Assembly (NCBI GenBank): GCA_042569785.1
Contig: JBHPGW010000054.1
Location: forward strand, 1-17,558
DNA length: 17,558 nt
From: JBHPGW01 sp042569785
GTDB lineage: Bacteria > Planctomycetota > Phycisphaerae > Sedimentisphaerales > Anaerobacaceae
Direction: 5' to 3'
Positions within the stretch are counted from its first letter, which is position 1, and every line of letters begins with the position of its first letter. Below are positions 5,813 through 12,998 of this stretch, in pieces. Both the position numbers and the translations under genes were made by a program. The notes under the pieces are model-generated. The model searched no databases, was not told the origin of the DNA, and worked only from the letters and a program-made list of their open reading frames with translations.

Positions 5813-8380
5813 TTATTCCTCTGTCATTATAATATCTGCATCCTCTTCTTTCTTTTTTGTTTTATTCACTTCTGCTTGTTTTAGGGCTTTATCACTTATT
5901 TGTTTGAGATCTGAAAAATTTGTACTTTCCATGATTTTGGGAGTAAGGAACAGATACGTTGTCTTGTACCGCTTTTCTATTGTTGTATTCTTAAATGCAC
6001 CCCCAAGTATTGGGATATCAGATAGAAATGGAACCTTGTCTATAGTTTCGCTCTCATCTGTTGTCTGAAGGCCCCCAACAACTATCGTATAGCCATTAGG
6101 TACAGTTGCTTCACTTTGTATGCTGGTAGTGTTTCTGGGGGGAGGGACCGATGGAAGGCTTTGCTGAGCCACAAATGAATTTAGGGTAATCTGGTATTCG
6201 ATTTTTAAATAATCCTCTTCACTGATATGCGGAGTTACAGCAAATTGAGTTCCGGCTTCGACAAACCCACCAAAAGAAGTTGTTGTTGTAGTTTCTCCTT
6301 GATTTATCTGAGTATAAGGCTCTTCGGCTATACTGTTTATATAACCTACAGCATTGTCATTTACGAGTAACTGAGGTGCTGATGTTATTCTTATATTATC
6401 ATCTGATTTCAAGGCCTGAATTACGGCTTGAATTTTATCCGGACTGAGAACCGCTGCTGTTCCGCCGGGACTTACTACTATATCTCTAACTCCTGTTGTG
6501 GGGTCAAGATTTGTCGAAAGTCCAAAAAATGTAAAGGAAATGAAATCACCGGCAGCATGGCTTAATTCAATGCCCAAACTTAAATCATCTGTGGTTGTCA
6601 CTTCTACTATCATCGCTTCGATTAAGACTTGTTTTCGCCTGATATCAAGTTCTTTAATGAGCTTTTCAAGTTCGCGGTGTTGCCTGGCGGTGGCCTGTAT
6701 GACTATCGAATTAGTAGCTTTGTTTACAGACACTTTTGGCTCAATCCGGTGGGTAAATTTTTCTGTATTTGCTGTGTCATCAGCAGGTTTTTGACTTTCA
6801 TCCAAAGATTCTCCAAACTCTAACTCACCTAATTCATCTTCTTGTTTGTCATCTTTTTGTATTAGCTCTTCGATCGTTTTGGCAACTTCGACAACATCAG
6901 CATTTTCAATTTTATATACTCGGATCACACCTGTTACATATTTGCCCGGGACGTCAATACTTTCGACAACACTGGCCATAATCCTGTGTATAGATGGAGG
7001 GCCTGTCAGAAGTATAGAGTTCGTTTTTTTTACAAGTGTGACCCCACCGTTACTACTATTATTATTTCTGCCAGATCCGTCAAGTCTTCTGTCATCTCTA
7101 CCATAAACGCCTAGAATTCGTTCCAATCCTTTGTGAATTTCAGATGCTTCGACATAAATGAAGTGATAATTTTTAGTGGTCGGCTCTATATAAATATCGA
7201 GCTTTTCTACCAGCTTTTTCAAGCTTTCCATATCACCTCGATATGCTTTAATTATAAGTTGATTACTCCTGCCAAGGTAATGTACTACTATGTGTGCCTG
7301 AGGGCTTAATAAAAGATCGCCTTTTTTAGTTTTAGCATTCTCTATTTTTTGCTTTGAGATTTGCCCTGTTTTATTTTTTTGTGGAGCATTGTCCGGCCTC
7401 TCCTTATTAGAGAAGAGTGTTTGAAAGGTTTCTGCTAATGCTTTAGCATCAGCATATTTTAGGTCAATAACTTCAAGTGCCATATTGTCACCATATATAT
7501 CAATTATAGCGATCAAATCCTTCACTTTGTTAACACTTGCCTTGACTCCTACAATAACTAACTGGTTAGCGTGACTGACTGGATATATTTCCATTTGATG
7601 TTGTGGCATCAATATTCCCTCTACGGTGGTTGATTCATTTGCCTTAGCCTCTTTATTACTGGAAGTAAAGTTTTTATTCTTTTTGTTTTTTCTTCGGCTT
7701 GCAAAAACCTCCTGTAACATTTTTGCAAGGCTTTCACAATCTGCGTATTTTAAGTTTATGACTTCGACAATAATATCTTGTCCTGGAGTATCTAGCTTTT
7801 CAATTGCACCAACAATAAATTTAAGATTAGCATTAGATTCGTAAAGCACAATGGTGCCGGTTTCTATGTGAACAACACATTTACCTAGCTTTGTTAGAAA
7901 TGGCTTAATTACACTGGCAATCGAGGAGGCATCGGCATGTTTAAGAGGGATGATTTTTTTCGCGAGGCCGTAATGTTGCATATATTCATCATAAGTCATC
8001 ACAGTAATTATATCTCCTTGCTTGTGATATATGAAACCAGCCAGTTTCACAACTGTTTCAAGCATCTCTTTGGCCGTTATATCCTTGGCCCATAGACTAA
8101 CCTTGGCTCTAGTTACTTCCGATGATGGAAAAATACTCCACCCGGTTACATCGCTGATAATTTGAAAGGCCATCGAAATTTCGTTGTTACTAAGCTGTAT
8201 TTCTGGAATGACAGGGTACTGCTTTGTATCATCCATTGAGAAAGGTGTTGTTTCTGCTCCACTGGAACCAAATGGATCGAAACCAACATTGGGATCATCT
8301 TCCCCGATAGCTAAAGATGAAAAAAGCATCAAAATTGCAAATAAAACGGTGGTGTTCATCCTAATAAAAGTAGTTGACAT
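5813..8380 (-). CDS. gspD: Type II secretion outer-membrane secretin GspD, extended
   Basis: The protein has 855 residues; most GspD proteins are about 650-700. A signal peptide covers 1-26 (LFAILMLFSSLAIG). The N0 domain is at about 59-128. It is followed by five NolW/KH-like modules: about 141-198, 203-298, 302-398, 403-478 and 485-582. Modules 2 and 3 contain Lys/Asn-rich insertions, and module 5 a strongly acidic one (510-540). The secretin core is 583-815, with VVVGGL-type IVVGGLQT (766-773) and the hallmark VPFLSDIPILGGAF (783-796). The tail 816-855 is charged and may be a pilotin-binding S domain. It would form the outer-membrane channel. An AGAGGA ribosome site precedes the ATG. It ends the gspKLMCD block. 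PilQ-type secretins are the alternative, but the gspK neighbour favours T2SS. Confidence 0.93.
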   Translation of the reverse strand: MSTTFIRMNTTVLFAILMLFSSLAIGEDDPNVGFDPFGSSGAETTPFSMDDTKQYPVIPEIQLSNNEISMAFQIISDVTGWSIFPSSEVTRAKVSLWAKDITAKEMLETVVKLAGFIYHKQGDIITVMTYDEYMQHYGLAKKIIPLKHADASSIASVIKPFLTKLGKCVVHIETGTIVLYESNANLKFIVGAIEKLDTPGQDIIVEVINLKYADCESLAKMLQEVFASRRKNKKNKNFTSSNKEAKANESTTVEGILMPQHQMEIYPVSHANQLVIVGVKASVNKVKDLIAIIDIYGDNMALEVIDLKYADAKALAETFQTLFSNKERPDNAPQKNKTGQISKQKIENAKTKKGDLLLSPQAHIVVHYLGRSNQLIIKAYRGDMESLKKLVEKLDIYIEPTTKNYHFIYVEASEIHKGLERILGVYGRDDRRLDGSGRNNNSSNGGVTLVKKTNSILLTGPPSIHRIMASVVESIDVPGKYVTGVIRVYKIENADVVEVAKTIEELIQKDDKQEDELGELEFGESLDESQKPADDTANTEKFTHRIEPKVSVNKATNSIVIQATARQHRELEKLIKELDIRRKQVLIEAMIVEVTTTDDLSLGIELSHAAGDFISFTFFGLSTNLDPTTGVRDIVVSPGGTAAVLSPDKIQAVIQALKSDDNIRITSAPQLLVNDNAVGYINSIAEEPYTQINQGETTTTTSFGGFVEAGTQFAVTPHISEEDYLKIEYQITLNSFVAQQSLPSVPPPRNTTSIQSEATVPNGYTIVVGGLQTTDESETIDKVPFLSDIPILGGAFKNTTIEKRYKTTYLFLTPKIMESTNFSDLKQISDKALKQAEVNKTKKKEEDADIIMTEE

Positions 8381-8393
8381 TATTTCCTCTTAT

Positions 8394-8900
8394 TTAAAGA
8401 CTTAAAATTACCTTGTGATCAACTATTGATATTTCTACGCTATTTTTATTTATATTCAAAACAGTAAAAAGGTCACTGACTGATTCTCCAACTTTGCACT
8501 TTTTTAAACCAGAACCTTTAATATTAATATAAGCTACCGGCTCGCCTTTCATTTTCATTATGCACTGAAGCTTGAGTTGTGATTTTATTCTTTCAAGGGT
8601 TCTGTCAGCGATTGGCTTGTCCCGTAATGGAGTTGAGGCTTTGAATAATCCCGGCTTGATCGCCCTTAAAAGCGGTTTAATATTCTTAATATCAGACTGT
8701 AAAATTTCAGATATATTATTAATAGATACCATCCTTGTGTCATTTGAAGCATTTGTGGTCTCGGATTCTAATCGAATAGGAACAGCTAACTCCAGCACAA
8801 GTATGACTATCAAAACCACATCTGCCATTGCAAGTATCGTATGTATTAAACGCCAAAAGCCGTACTGGTTTTTGAGTTTTATCATTTGCTTTTTCAGCAT
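8394..8900 (-). CDS. gspC: GspC-like (PilP-like) inner-membrane protein
   Basis: The protein has 168 residues. A short basic cytoplasmic N-terminus is followed by one transmembrane segment (about 22-43, LAMADVVLIVILVLELAVPI), a linker, and a C-terminal small beta domain from about 107 to 168 (LQCIMKMKGEPVAYINIKG... then VEISIVDHKVILSL). This is the layout of the homology region that GspC and PilP use to contact the secretin N0 domain. There is no PDZ domain, so it is shorter than enterobacterial GspC. The start codon comes directly after the stop of gspM, with its AAGGAG ribosome site inside gspM, and gspD follows after 13 nt. Sequence similarity is modest; the position is the strongest support. 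Confidence 0.72.
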   Translation of the reverse strand: MLKKQMIKLKNQYGFWRLIHTILAMADVVLIVILVLELAVPIRLESETTNASNDTRMVSINNISEILQSDIKNIKPLLRAIKPGLFKASTPLRDKPIADRTLERIKSQLKLQCIMKMKGEPVAYINIKGSGLKKCKVGESVSDLFTVLNINKNSVEISIVDHKVILSL

Positions 8901-9449
8901 TTAATGACTCCTTACTTTTGATTCTGCCACAATTTTGCTGATAACAAATGATACTTGTACGTTGTCGGCGATTTCTCGTGGTTTTAGATCAAAGCGTTCT
9001 ATGCGTATAGGATTAGGGTCTGTTTCTACTGCAAGGATAAACTTTAGAATATCTTTTATATTACCGAACATCTCAATTTTTATTGACAATCGTTTATAAA
9101 ATTGGCCACTGTCGATTGGCAGTATCTTGATGGAGCGAATTTTTAAACTTAGTCTCGAATATAAATCATTTAGTTCACGAGTAAGCTGTGATATCTCCTG
9201 CTGGTCGTTACCACTGCTGATTAATAGCGGTTCAACTTGTGAATAAATGATGTCTACCCGATTTTTTGATAGCAAGTCCCTTTGTATCTTAGTTGATTTC
9301 AGCTGTAGTTGGTGCATGTGTTCAAGATTTAAAGCTCGCAGGGATAATTGAGGCTTTATAATAGTAGTAAAAATAAATCCACCAAATATCACGATTATTG
9401 CGATTATGGCCAGTTGCTTCTCGTTGTTTTTTTTCTTATCTGTATTCAT
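8901..9449 (-). CDS. gspM: GspM/PilO-like inner-membrane protein
   Basis: The protein has 182 residues. A single transmembrane segment at about 13-31 (QLAIIAIIVIFGGFIFTTII) follows a lysine-rich N-terminus. A coiled-coil-prone stretch at about 40-100 comes next, and a ferredoxin-like beta-alpha-beta domain at about 95-178. This is the topology of PilO and GspM, which pair with GspL/PilN in the inner-membrane platform. It starts 3 nt after the gspL stop and abuts gspC, so the genes are co-translated. Primary sequence alone would not identify it; the call depends on topology and gene order. Confidence 0.68.
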   Translation of the reverse strand: MNTDKKKNNEKQLAIIAIIVIFGGFIFTTIIKPQLSLRALNLEHMHQLQLKSTKIQRDLLSKNRVDIIYSQVEPLLISSGNDQQEISQLTRELNDLYSRLSLKIRSIKILPIDSGQFYKRLSIKIEMFGNIKDILKFILAVETDPNPIRIERFDLKPREIADNVQVSFVISKIVAESKVRSH

Positions 9450-9452
9450 AAA

Positions 9453-10871
9453 TTAGTTGCTATGTATAATACAATTTGCCTTAAATTCTACAATACTGCC
9501 GCCTGGTCGCGGAATTTGCTGAGCGTTTATAATCTGGATTTCATTCAGTAATACTGCCTTTCTCATGGCATCAGTATATTCAAAGGCATTCGCCAACAAA
9601 TCTGCGTGTCCTTGCATTTCAATATTTGCTTCATTATGTCCAAATTTAAACCTCAATTCGCTTATTGAGATAGCTTTTGGTGTATACTTGTAGAGATCTT
9701 CAAATATCTGTGTTATTTGCCCACGATTCGACAATTGATCCTGTATAGCTTTAACACGTTGGCGTTTACTATCGACGCTACTGGCGATGTGCTCTATCGG
9801 AGCAATCTGGGCTTCTATTTTGCGAGATGCCCTCTCTATCCTCCAGTTTGAGGCCCACAGACACAACCAAAGTAGCATAACTAAAAGCAACAATTCTGAG
9901 CCGGCAATTAAGCAATTGGATAATAATGCCTTTCGTTGCGATTTTGTTATTTGTTGCTTTGGAAGCAAATTAGAATAAGGATGTTTTGAATTTGTAGCCA
10001 AATCAAACAAGCCCGCTGCTATGGCTGCATTATAGCCGTTCTTAAAGATGTCTTTACTCTGTTCTGCTTCTACATCCTTAAAGTAAGATATTTTAGGGGT
10101 TGTGATGATGGTAATTTTGTCTGAAAAAGGAGTAGCAGGAAGATTAAGCAACCGTTTTTTTATTTCTGTCGTGTACTCTTTTACTCCAGAGAGAGAAATA
10201 GCCAATTCCTCTCTTAAAGATTGTGATAACTGTTCTTGCTGAAGCATTATTTCCTCAACGATTTTGCGTGGAGGCACTGTGAAATCTTTACTTGACAAAG
10301 GCAACTCGATTACTTTGTGAAGATTGCCGTCAATACTCGTTAGAATACAGCAAGAATATTCATTTACAAAGACGTTGATTTGTGGAGCAGATACTGTGGG
10401 CTCTTCTATAGAAAACCAATTGTGAAGTGCTAATGGCTCTAAAGTAACCCTGTGTGGTTTTATTCCAACGGATTCAAAAGGTTCTAAGATTTGATTGAGT
10501 GTGTTCAGTTTTAAAATACTGACCAGAACACTAAGCATATCTCCTTGCCTGCCCACGGTGGTGCATCCATATACAATTTCACTCAATGCCAAAGGTACCA
10601 AAGATGGAATCTCGAATTCGACCATCTTATAAGCTTCGGCCATATTTGTTGCAGGCAATGTAAGTGGCTTTAGGATACATGAACTTCTTGGTACAGTAAT
10701 AATCCACTTTTTTACATGCAACTGTTTGGTTTCAATTAGCTGTTTAAGTTCTTTTAGCGAATTAAACTGTAAACAATACATCGCCTCGTTGTTGTTAACG
10801 TGAACAATAACACCGTCATTCTCCATCATTTCCAGTGTTGCCCATTCAGTCTTGATTTTTTCCTCTCTCAT
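9453..10871 (-). CDS. gspL: GspL-like protein (PilM-like cytoplasmic domain fused to PilN-like part)
   Basis: The protein has 472 residues. The cytoplasmic actin-like domain (about 20-290) includes KKWIITVPRSSCILKPLTLP, the ALHNWFSIE segment, and the NGYNAAIAAGLFDL end typical of PilM/GspL. A transmembrane helix lies at about 319-341 (LIAGSELLLLVMLLWLCLWA). A coiled coil (343-385) and a periplasmic ferredoxin-like PilN domain (about 390-470) follow. One polypeptide thus does the work of PilM plus PilN, as in T2SS GspL, which recruits the ATPase GspE; no gspE is present here. Its ATG overlaps the gspK stop by 1 nt (TAATG), and the ribosome site is weak, consistent with coupling. Confidence 0.85.
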   Translation of the reverse strand: MREEKIKTEWATLEMMENDGVIVHVNNNEAMYCLQFNSLKELKQLIETKQLHVKKWIITVPRSSCILKPLTLPATNMAEAYKMVEFEIPSLVPLALSEIVYGCTTVGRQGDMLSVLVSILKLNTLNQILEPFESVGIKPHRVTLEPLALHNWFSIEEPTVSAPQINVFVNEYSCCILTSIDGNLHKVIELPLSSKDFTVPPRKIVEEIMLQQEQLSQSLREELAISLSGVKEYTTEIKKRLLNLPATPFSDKITIITTPKISYFKDVEAEQSKDIFKNGYNAAIAAGLFDLATNSKHPYSNLLPKQQITKSQRKALLSNCLIAGSELLLLVMLLWLCLWASNWRIERASRKIEAQIAPIEHIASSVDSKRQRVKAIQDQLSNRGQITQIFEDLYKYTPKAISISELRFKFGHNEANIEMQGHADLLANAFEYTDAMRKAVLLNEIQIINAQQIPRPGGSIVEFKANCIIHSN

Positions 10872-11905
10872 TAAAGCAGTCTTTCTAAATAAAGTATCTT
10901 CGGCTCATCCTCTGTCCATTTGACTATTGCCATCAAACAGCACTCGAATGTGTCATCCACTCGGGCATATGAGAATATCCGAAAATATTCAGAATCAACA
11001 CAAAAGTACTGTTCCCATTCACCTGCTTCAATTGGTGAATCTACAAGTTCTTGTATTTTTCCCAAGTCTTCCAGGGTTGCAAAAGGGTCATCCTCAGTAC
11101 CCAACTGCCCATCGTCCCCCGGCCGGTATGTGATTATGGAATCTGCAACATATCCATCCATTCGAAGGTGTGCAGCTAAGATTTCACTGGAAACGGTATT
11201 TATGTTCACTTTACCGTCAGCGTTGCCATACACGGTAAATATCTGAACGAGGCCCAGCCCCTCCCTACTATTATCAGGAACTCTGAAATCAATATCCCTC
11301 TCGCTTTCATTTAGATTTTTTCCAAGATAGCCACTGCGACTAACTGTTCTTACAAAAAGCAACTCTTTTAGGCTGGCGATGGGAAGATTCTTAGCTGCAT
11401 AGGGAGGAAGTAGCCCCTGATAGAAATCAGTTTCTGCGCCTGACGGACTTACATCTTCATCTTCATCGGTCCAGTCAAGTATACAGGCTGCTAATTCTCG
11501 GCTAACACTGCCCAGGCTAATCCAACTGGTAGGATTTGATTTGTTAATATCAAAGTACCCGGATTCATCACGAAGGCTATATGTCAGCAACTGTCCTTCG
11601 ACTGGGGCAAAATCTTTTAGTTGGTCAAAAAGCCCTTCTGTCTGCGAGGTGCTGGTGAATTGGCAAACACCCGCTATATTTATAGCAGAACGCTCTTTTT
11701 CACTCAAAAGAGTCTTTATTCTTTCGATACCACCTAAAGCTAAATAATAGACCTTTGTCCTCTGAGCGTTGGAATGGGCTAGTCTCATTTCTATACGAGT
11801 TCTGTAAGCCAGTCCAAGCGACAATATAACCATGCTTGCCAGCACGATTAACACAAGTATCAGTACACTCCCCCTTCGTTGTGATTTATTTCTAAAAGAT
11901 CTCAA
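10871..11905 (-). CDS. gspK: Minor pseudopilin GspK, TTG start
   Basis: The protein has 344 residues. The N-terminus has a prepilin peptidase site RRG|SVLIL (after Gly12) and a long hydrophobic helix (13-34). Position +5 of the mature protein is Leu, not Glu, as is usual for GspK. A large globular domain follows, including ESGYFDINKSNPTSW, CILDWTDEDEDVSPSGAE and VYGNADGKVNINTVSSEIL, which are characteristic of the GspK alpha domain and calcium-binding region. It would cap the pseudopilus tip with GspI and GspJ, which are not encoded here. No ATG fits: the frame opens with TTG at 11905, with GAGGCG about 10 nt upstream. It is the first gene of the gspKLMCD operon. Confidence 0.9.
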   Translation of the reverse strand: MRSFRNKSQRRGSVLILVLIVLASMVILSLGLAYRTRIEMRLAHSNAQRTKVYYLALGGIERIKTLLSEKERSAINIAGVCQFTSTSQTEGLFDQLKDFAPVEGQLLTYSLRDESGYFDINKSNPTSWISLGSVSRELAACILDWTDEDEDVSPSGAETDFYQGLLPPYAAKNLPIASLKELLFVRTVSRSGYLGKNLNESERDIDFRVPDNSREGLGLVQIFTVYGNADGKVNINTVSSEILAAHLRMDGYVADSIITYRPGDDGQLGTEDDPFATLEDLGKIQELVDSPIEAGEWEQYFCVDSEYFRIFSYARVDDTFECCLMAIVKWTEDEPKILYLERLL

Positions 11906-12251
11906 AAAAACATTCGCCTCAATTCTTAGTTTTACTAGCCAAATCCATATCAGAATCAGAAAAAAACACGCTTAATCTGTCATAACAGCGGAATTGCAAG
12001 ACGGTTTGTTGATACTCTAAGTGCCTTTTTCCCATTTTAACGTGATTTTCTTGCTCACAACTGTCCACTGGCGTTATTATACAAAAAAAATAATTTTTCG
12101 CCCATAACTCCTTACGATAACAGTGATTACAAAAACTGTAAAATTTTTAAATTTTTCCTGATATTTCAGCCATTTTTGCAACTACTCTTATAGAAGCATA
12201 ATTTTAGGAATAGCCCAAATGGGCTAAAAGTTCGATTCAGAACACGATAAT
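11906..12251. other. Divergent intergenic region upstream of gspK
   Basis: No gene is seen. It should contain the gspK operon promoter. A minus-strand TATAAT at 12081-12076 lacks a convincing -35 and would leave a leader of about 165 nt. On the plus strand TTGCAA (12176-12181) and TAATTT (12199-12204) with a 17-nt gap form a weak pair. A palindrome is at 12211-12226. Confidence 0.4.
12211..12226. repeat. Palindrome TAGCCCAAATGGGCTA
   Basis: A 6-7 bp perfect stem closes a 2-4 nt loop. There is no T tract, so it is not a simple terminator. It lies 25 nt before the possible small ORF at 12252 and could be an operator or a leader hairpin. Confidence 0.4.
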
Positions 12252-12518
12252 ATGGAAAAAACATCAAATATCATACTAAGATCTTTGGGTATATTGCTGC
12301 TGACAGAGGCAGCATTACTCGACAATAGTACAGTAACAAAGGCCTGGGAAACAGAAAGCCCCACCTTTGAGAATATAATCGGATCATTTGCTGTGGAAAA
12401 TTACACAAGCAATGAAAAAGTTATCAACAACTCACGCGGAAAAACCGCTAAAAAGGAAGTGATTCCAAATGGACAGGTAATTGTTAAAAAAGTATGGAAT
12501 ATTTTGTTTTTTAGTTGA
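12252..12518 (+). CDS. Doubtful 88-residue ORF with a hydrophobic N-terminus
   Basis: The frame starts MEKTSNIILRSLGILLLTEAA, which resembles a weak signal anchor, and continues as a polar Asn/Lys-rich chain with no recognised domain. No Shine-Dalgarno site precedes the ATG. The end of the frame runs into the promoter region of the next gene. It is the only sizable plus-strand frame in the 600-nt region, so it may be real, a decayed gene or chance. Confidence 0.3.
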   Translation: MEKTSNIILRSLGILLLTEAALLDNSTVTKAWETESPTFENIIGSFAVENYTSNEKVINNSRGKTAKKEVIPNGQVIVKKVWNILFFS

Positions 12519-12542
12519 TTTGTCAAGTTTGTAGGGGATAAT
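12515..12542 (+). promoter_or_regulatory. Promoter of the Cys-rich protein gene
   Basis: TTGATT (12515-12520) and GATAAT (12537-12542) are separated by 16 nt and lie about 25 nt before the ATG at 12567. The -10 box falls inside a perfect palindrome (12534-12549), which implies regulation by a DNA-binding dimer. Confidence 0.45.
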
Positions 12543-12549
12543 TATCCCC
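12534..12549. promoter_or_regulatory. Perfect 16-bp palindrome GGGGATAATTATCCCC
   Basis: The sequence is exactly self-complementary. It covers the probable -10 box and start site of the next gene and ends just before the GGAAAGGAAG ribosome-site region. It could be a repressor operator, or as RNA a hairpin next to the ribosome site. Confidence 0.55.
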
Positions 12550-12566
12550 GGAAAGGAAGTAATATC

Positions 12567-12923
12567 ATGAAAACAAAACTATTTATTATTGTAATGCTTA
12601 TGCTGTTAACACTTGTTTTACCGGGAGTCACCATGGCCGGGGGGAACTGTCCTTGCCATTATGTAAATGGCGACTCAGGATGTTGTGACGATTTTGGTTG
12701 TAGAGAAGATGAGGACGATCCTGGTGTCATTTGGGAAGATTTCACAGGATGCAGAGGCAATAAAAGGGAATGTGGGATTGACTGGGTGGATTGGCCTATG
12801 TTAGGTTGCTACTATAGTGATACAGCATGTATTTTCTTCGACGCATATTTAGACGCAAACTGTACTGAATTTATTGGTAGTGGTTATGAAGGCAGGCCCG
12901 AAGGATTCGGAGATTTTTGTTAG
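12567..12923 (+). CDS. Small acidic Cys-rich secreted protein
   Basis: The protein has 118 residues. A Sec signal peptide spans 1-24 (LFIIVMLMLLTLVLPGVTMA, cleavage before GGN). The mature chain of about 94 residues has 11 cysteines, including a CPC and a CC, and is rich in Asp, Glu, Gly and Trp. It resembles disulfide-stabilised or metal-binding extracellular peptides but matches no family I know. The Asp/Gly-rich stretches (NGDSG, REDEDDPG) could bind calcium. The gene has a GGAAAGGAAG ribosome site and its own promoter and terminator, so it is monocistronic. It shares the MKTKL-IIV start with the next gene. Export, and possibly an extracellular site, is likely; function is unknown. Confidence 0.75.
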   Translation: MKTKLFIIVMLMLLTLVLPGVTMAGGNCPCHYVNGDSGCCDDFGCREDEDDPGVIWEDFTGCRGNKRECGIDWVDWPMLGCYYSDTACIFFDAYLDANCTEFIGSGYEGRPEGFGDFC

Positions 12924-12945
12924 CTGATTAAAATACTAATTTTAT

Positions 12946-12980
12946 GGGAGGGTAATTTGCCCTCCCCTTTTATATTTTTT
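12946..12980 (+). terminator. Rho-independent terminator
   Basis: GGGAGGG (12946-12952) pairs with CCCTCCC (12960-12966) across a 7-nt loop, followed by a T-rich tract to 12980. It lies 23 nt after the stop of the Cys-rich protein gene and separates it from the next gene, which starts at 12999. Confidence 0.88.
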
Positions 12981-12998
12981 TAAAAGATAGGAGTAAAA

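Noticed and set aside
6498..8405. Plus-strand ORFs of 64-98 codons opposite gspD
   Set aside because: They are antisense shadows of a well-supported secretin gene, and none has a recognisable domain.
12211..12248. tRNA-like T-loop string GTTCGATTC after a palindrome
   Set aside because: The flanking bases do not pair as a T arm, and no acceptor, D or anticodon arms can be drawn.
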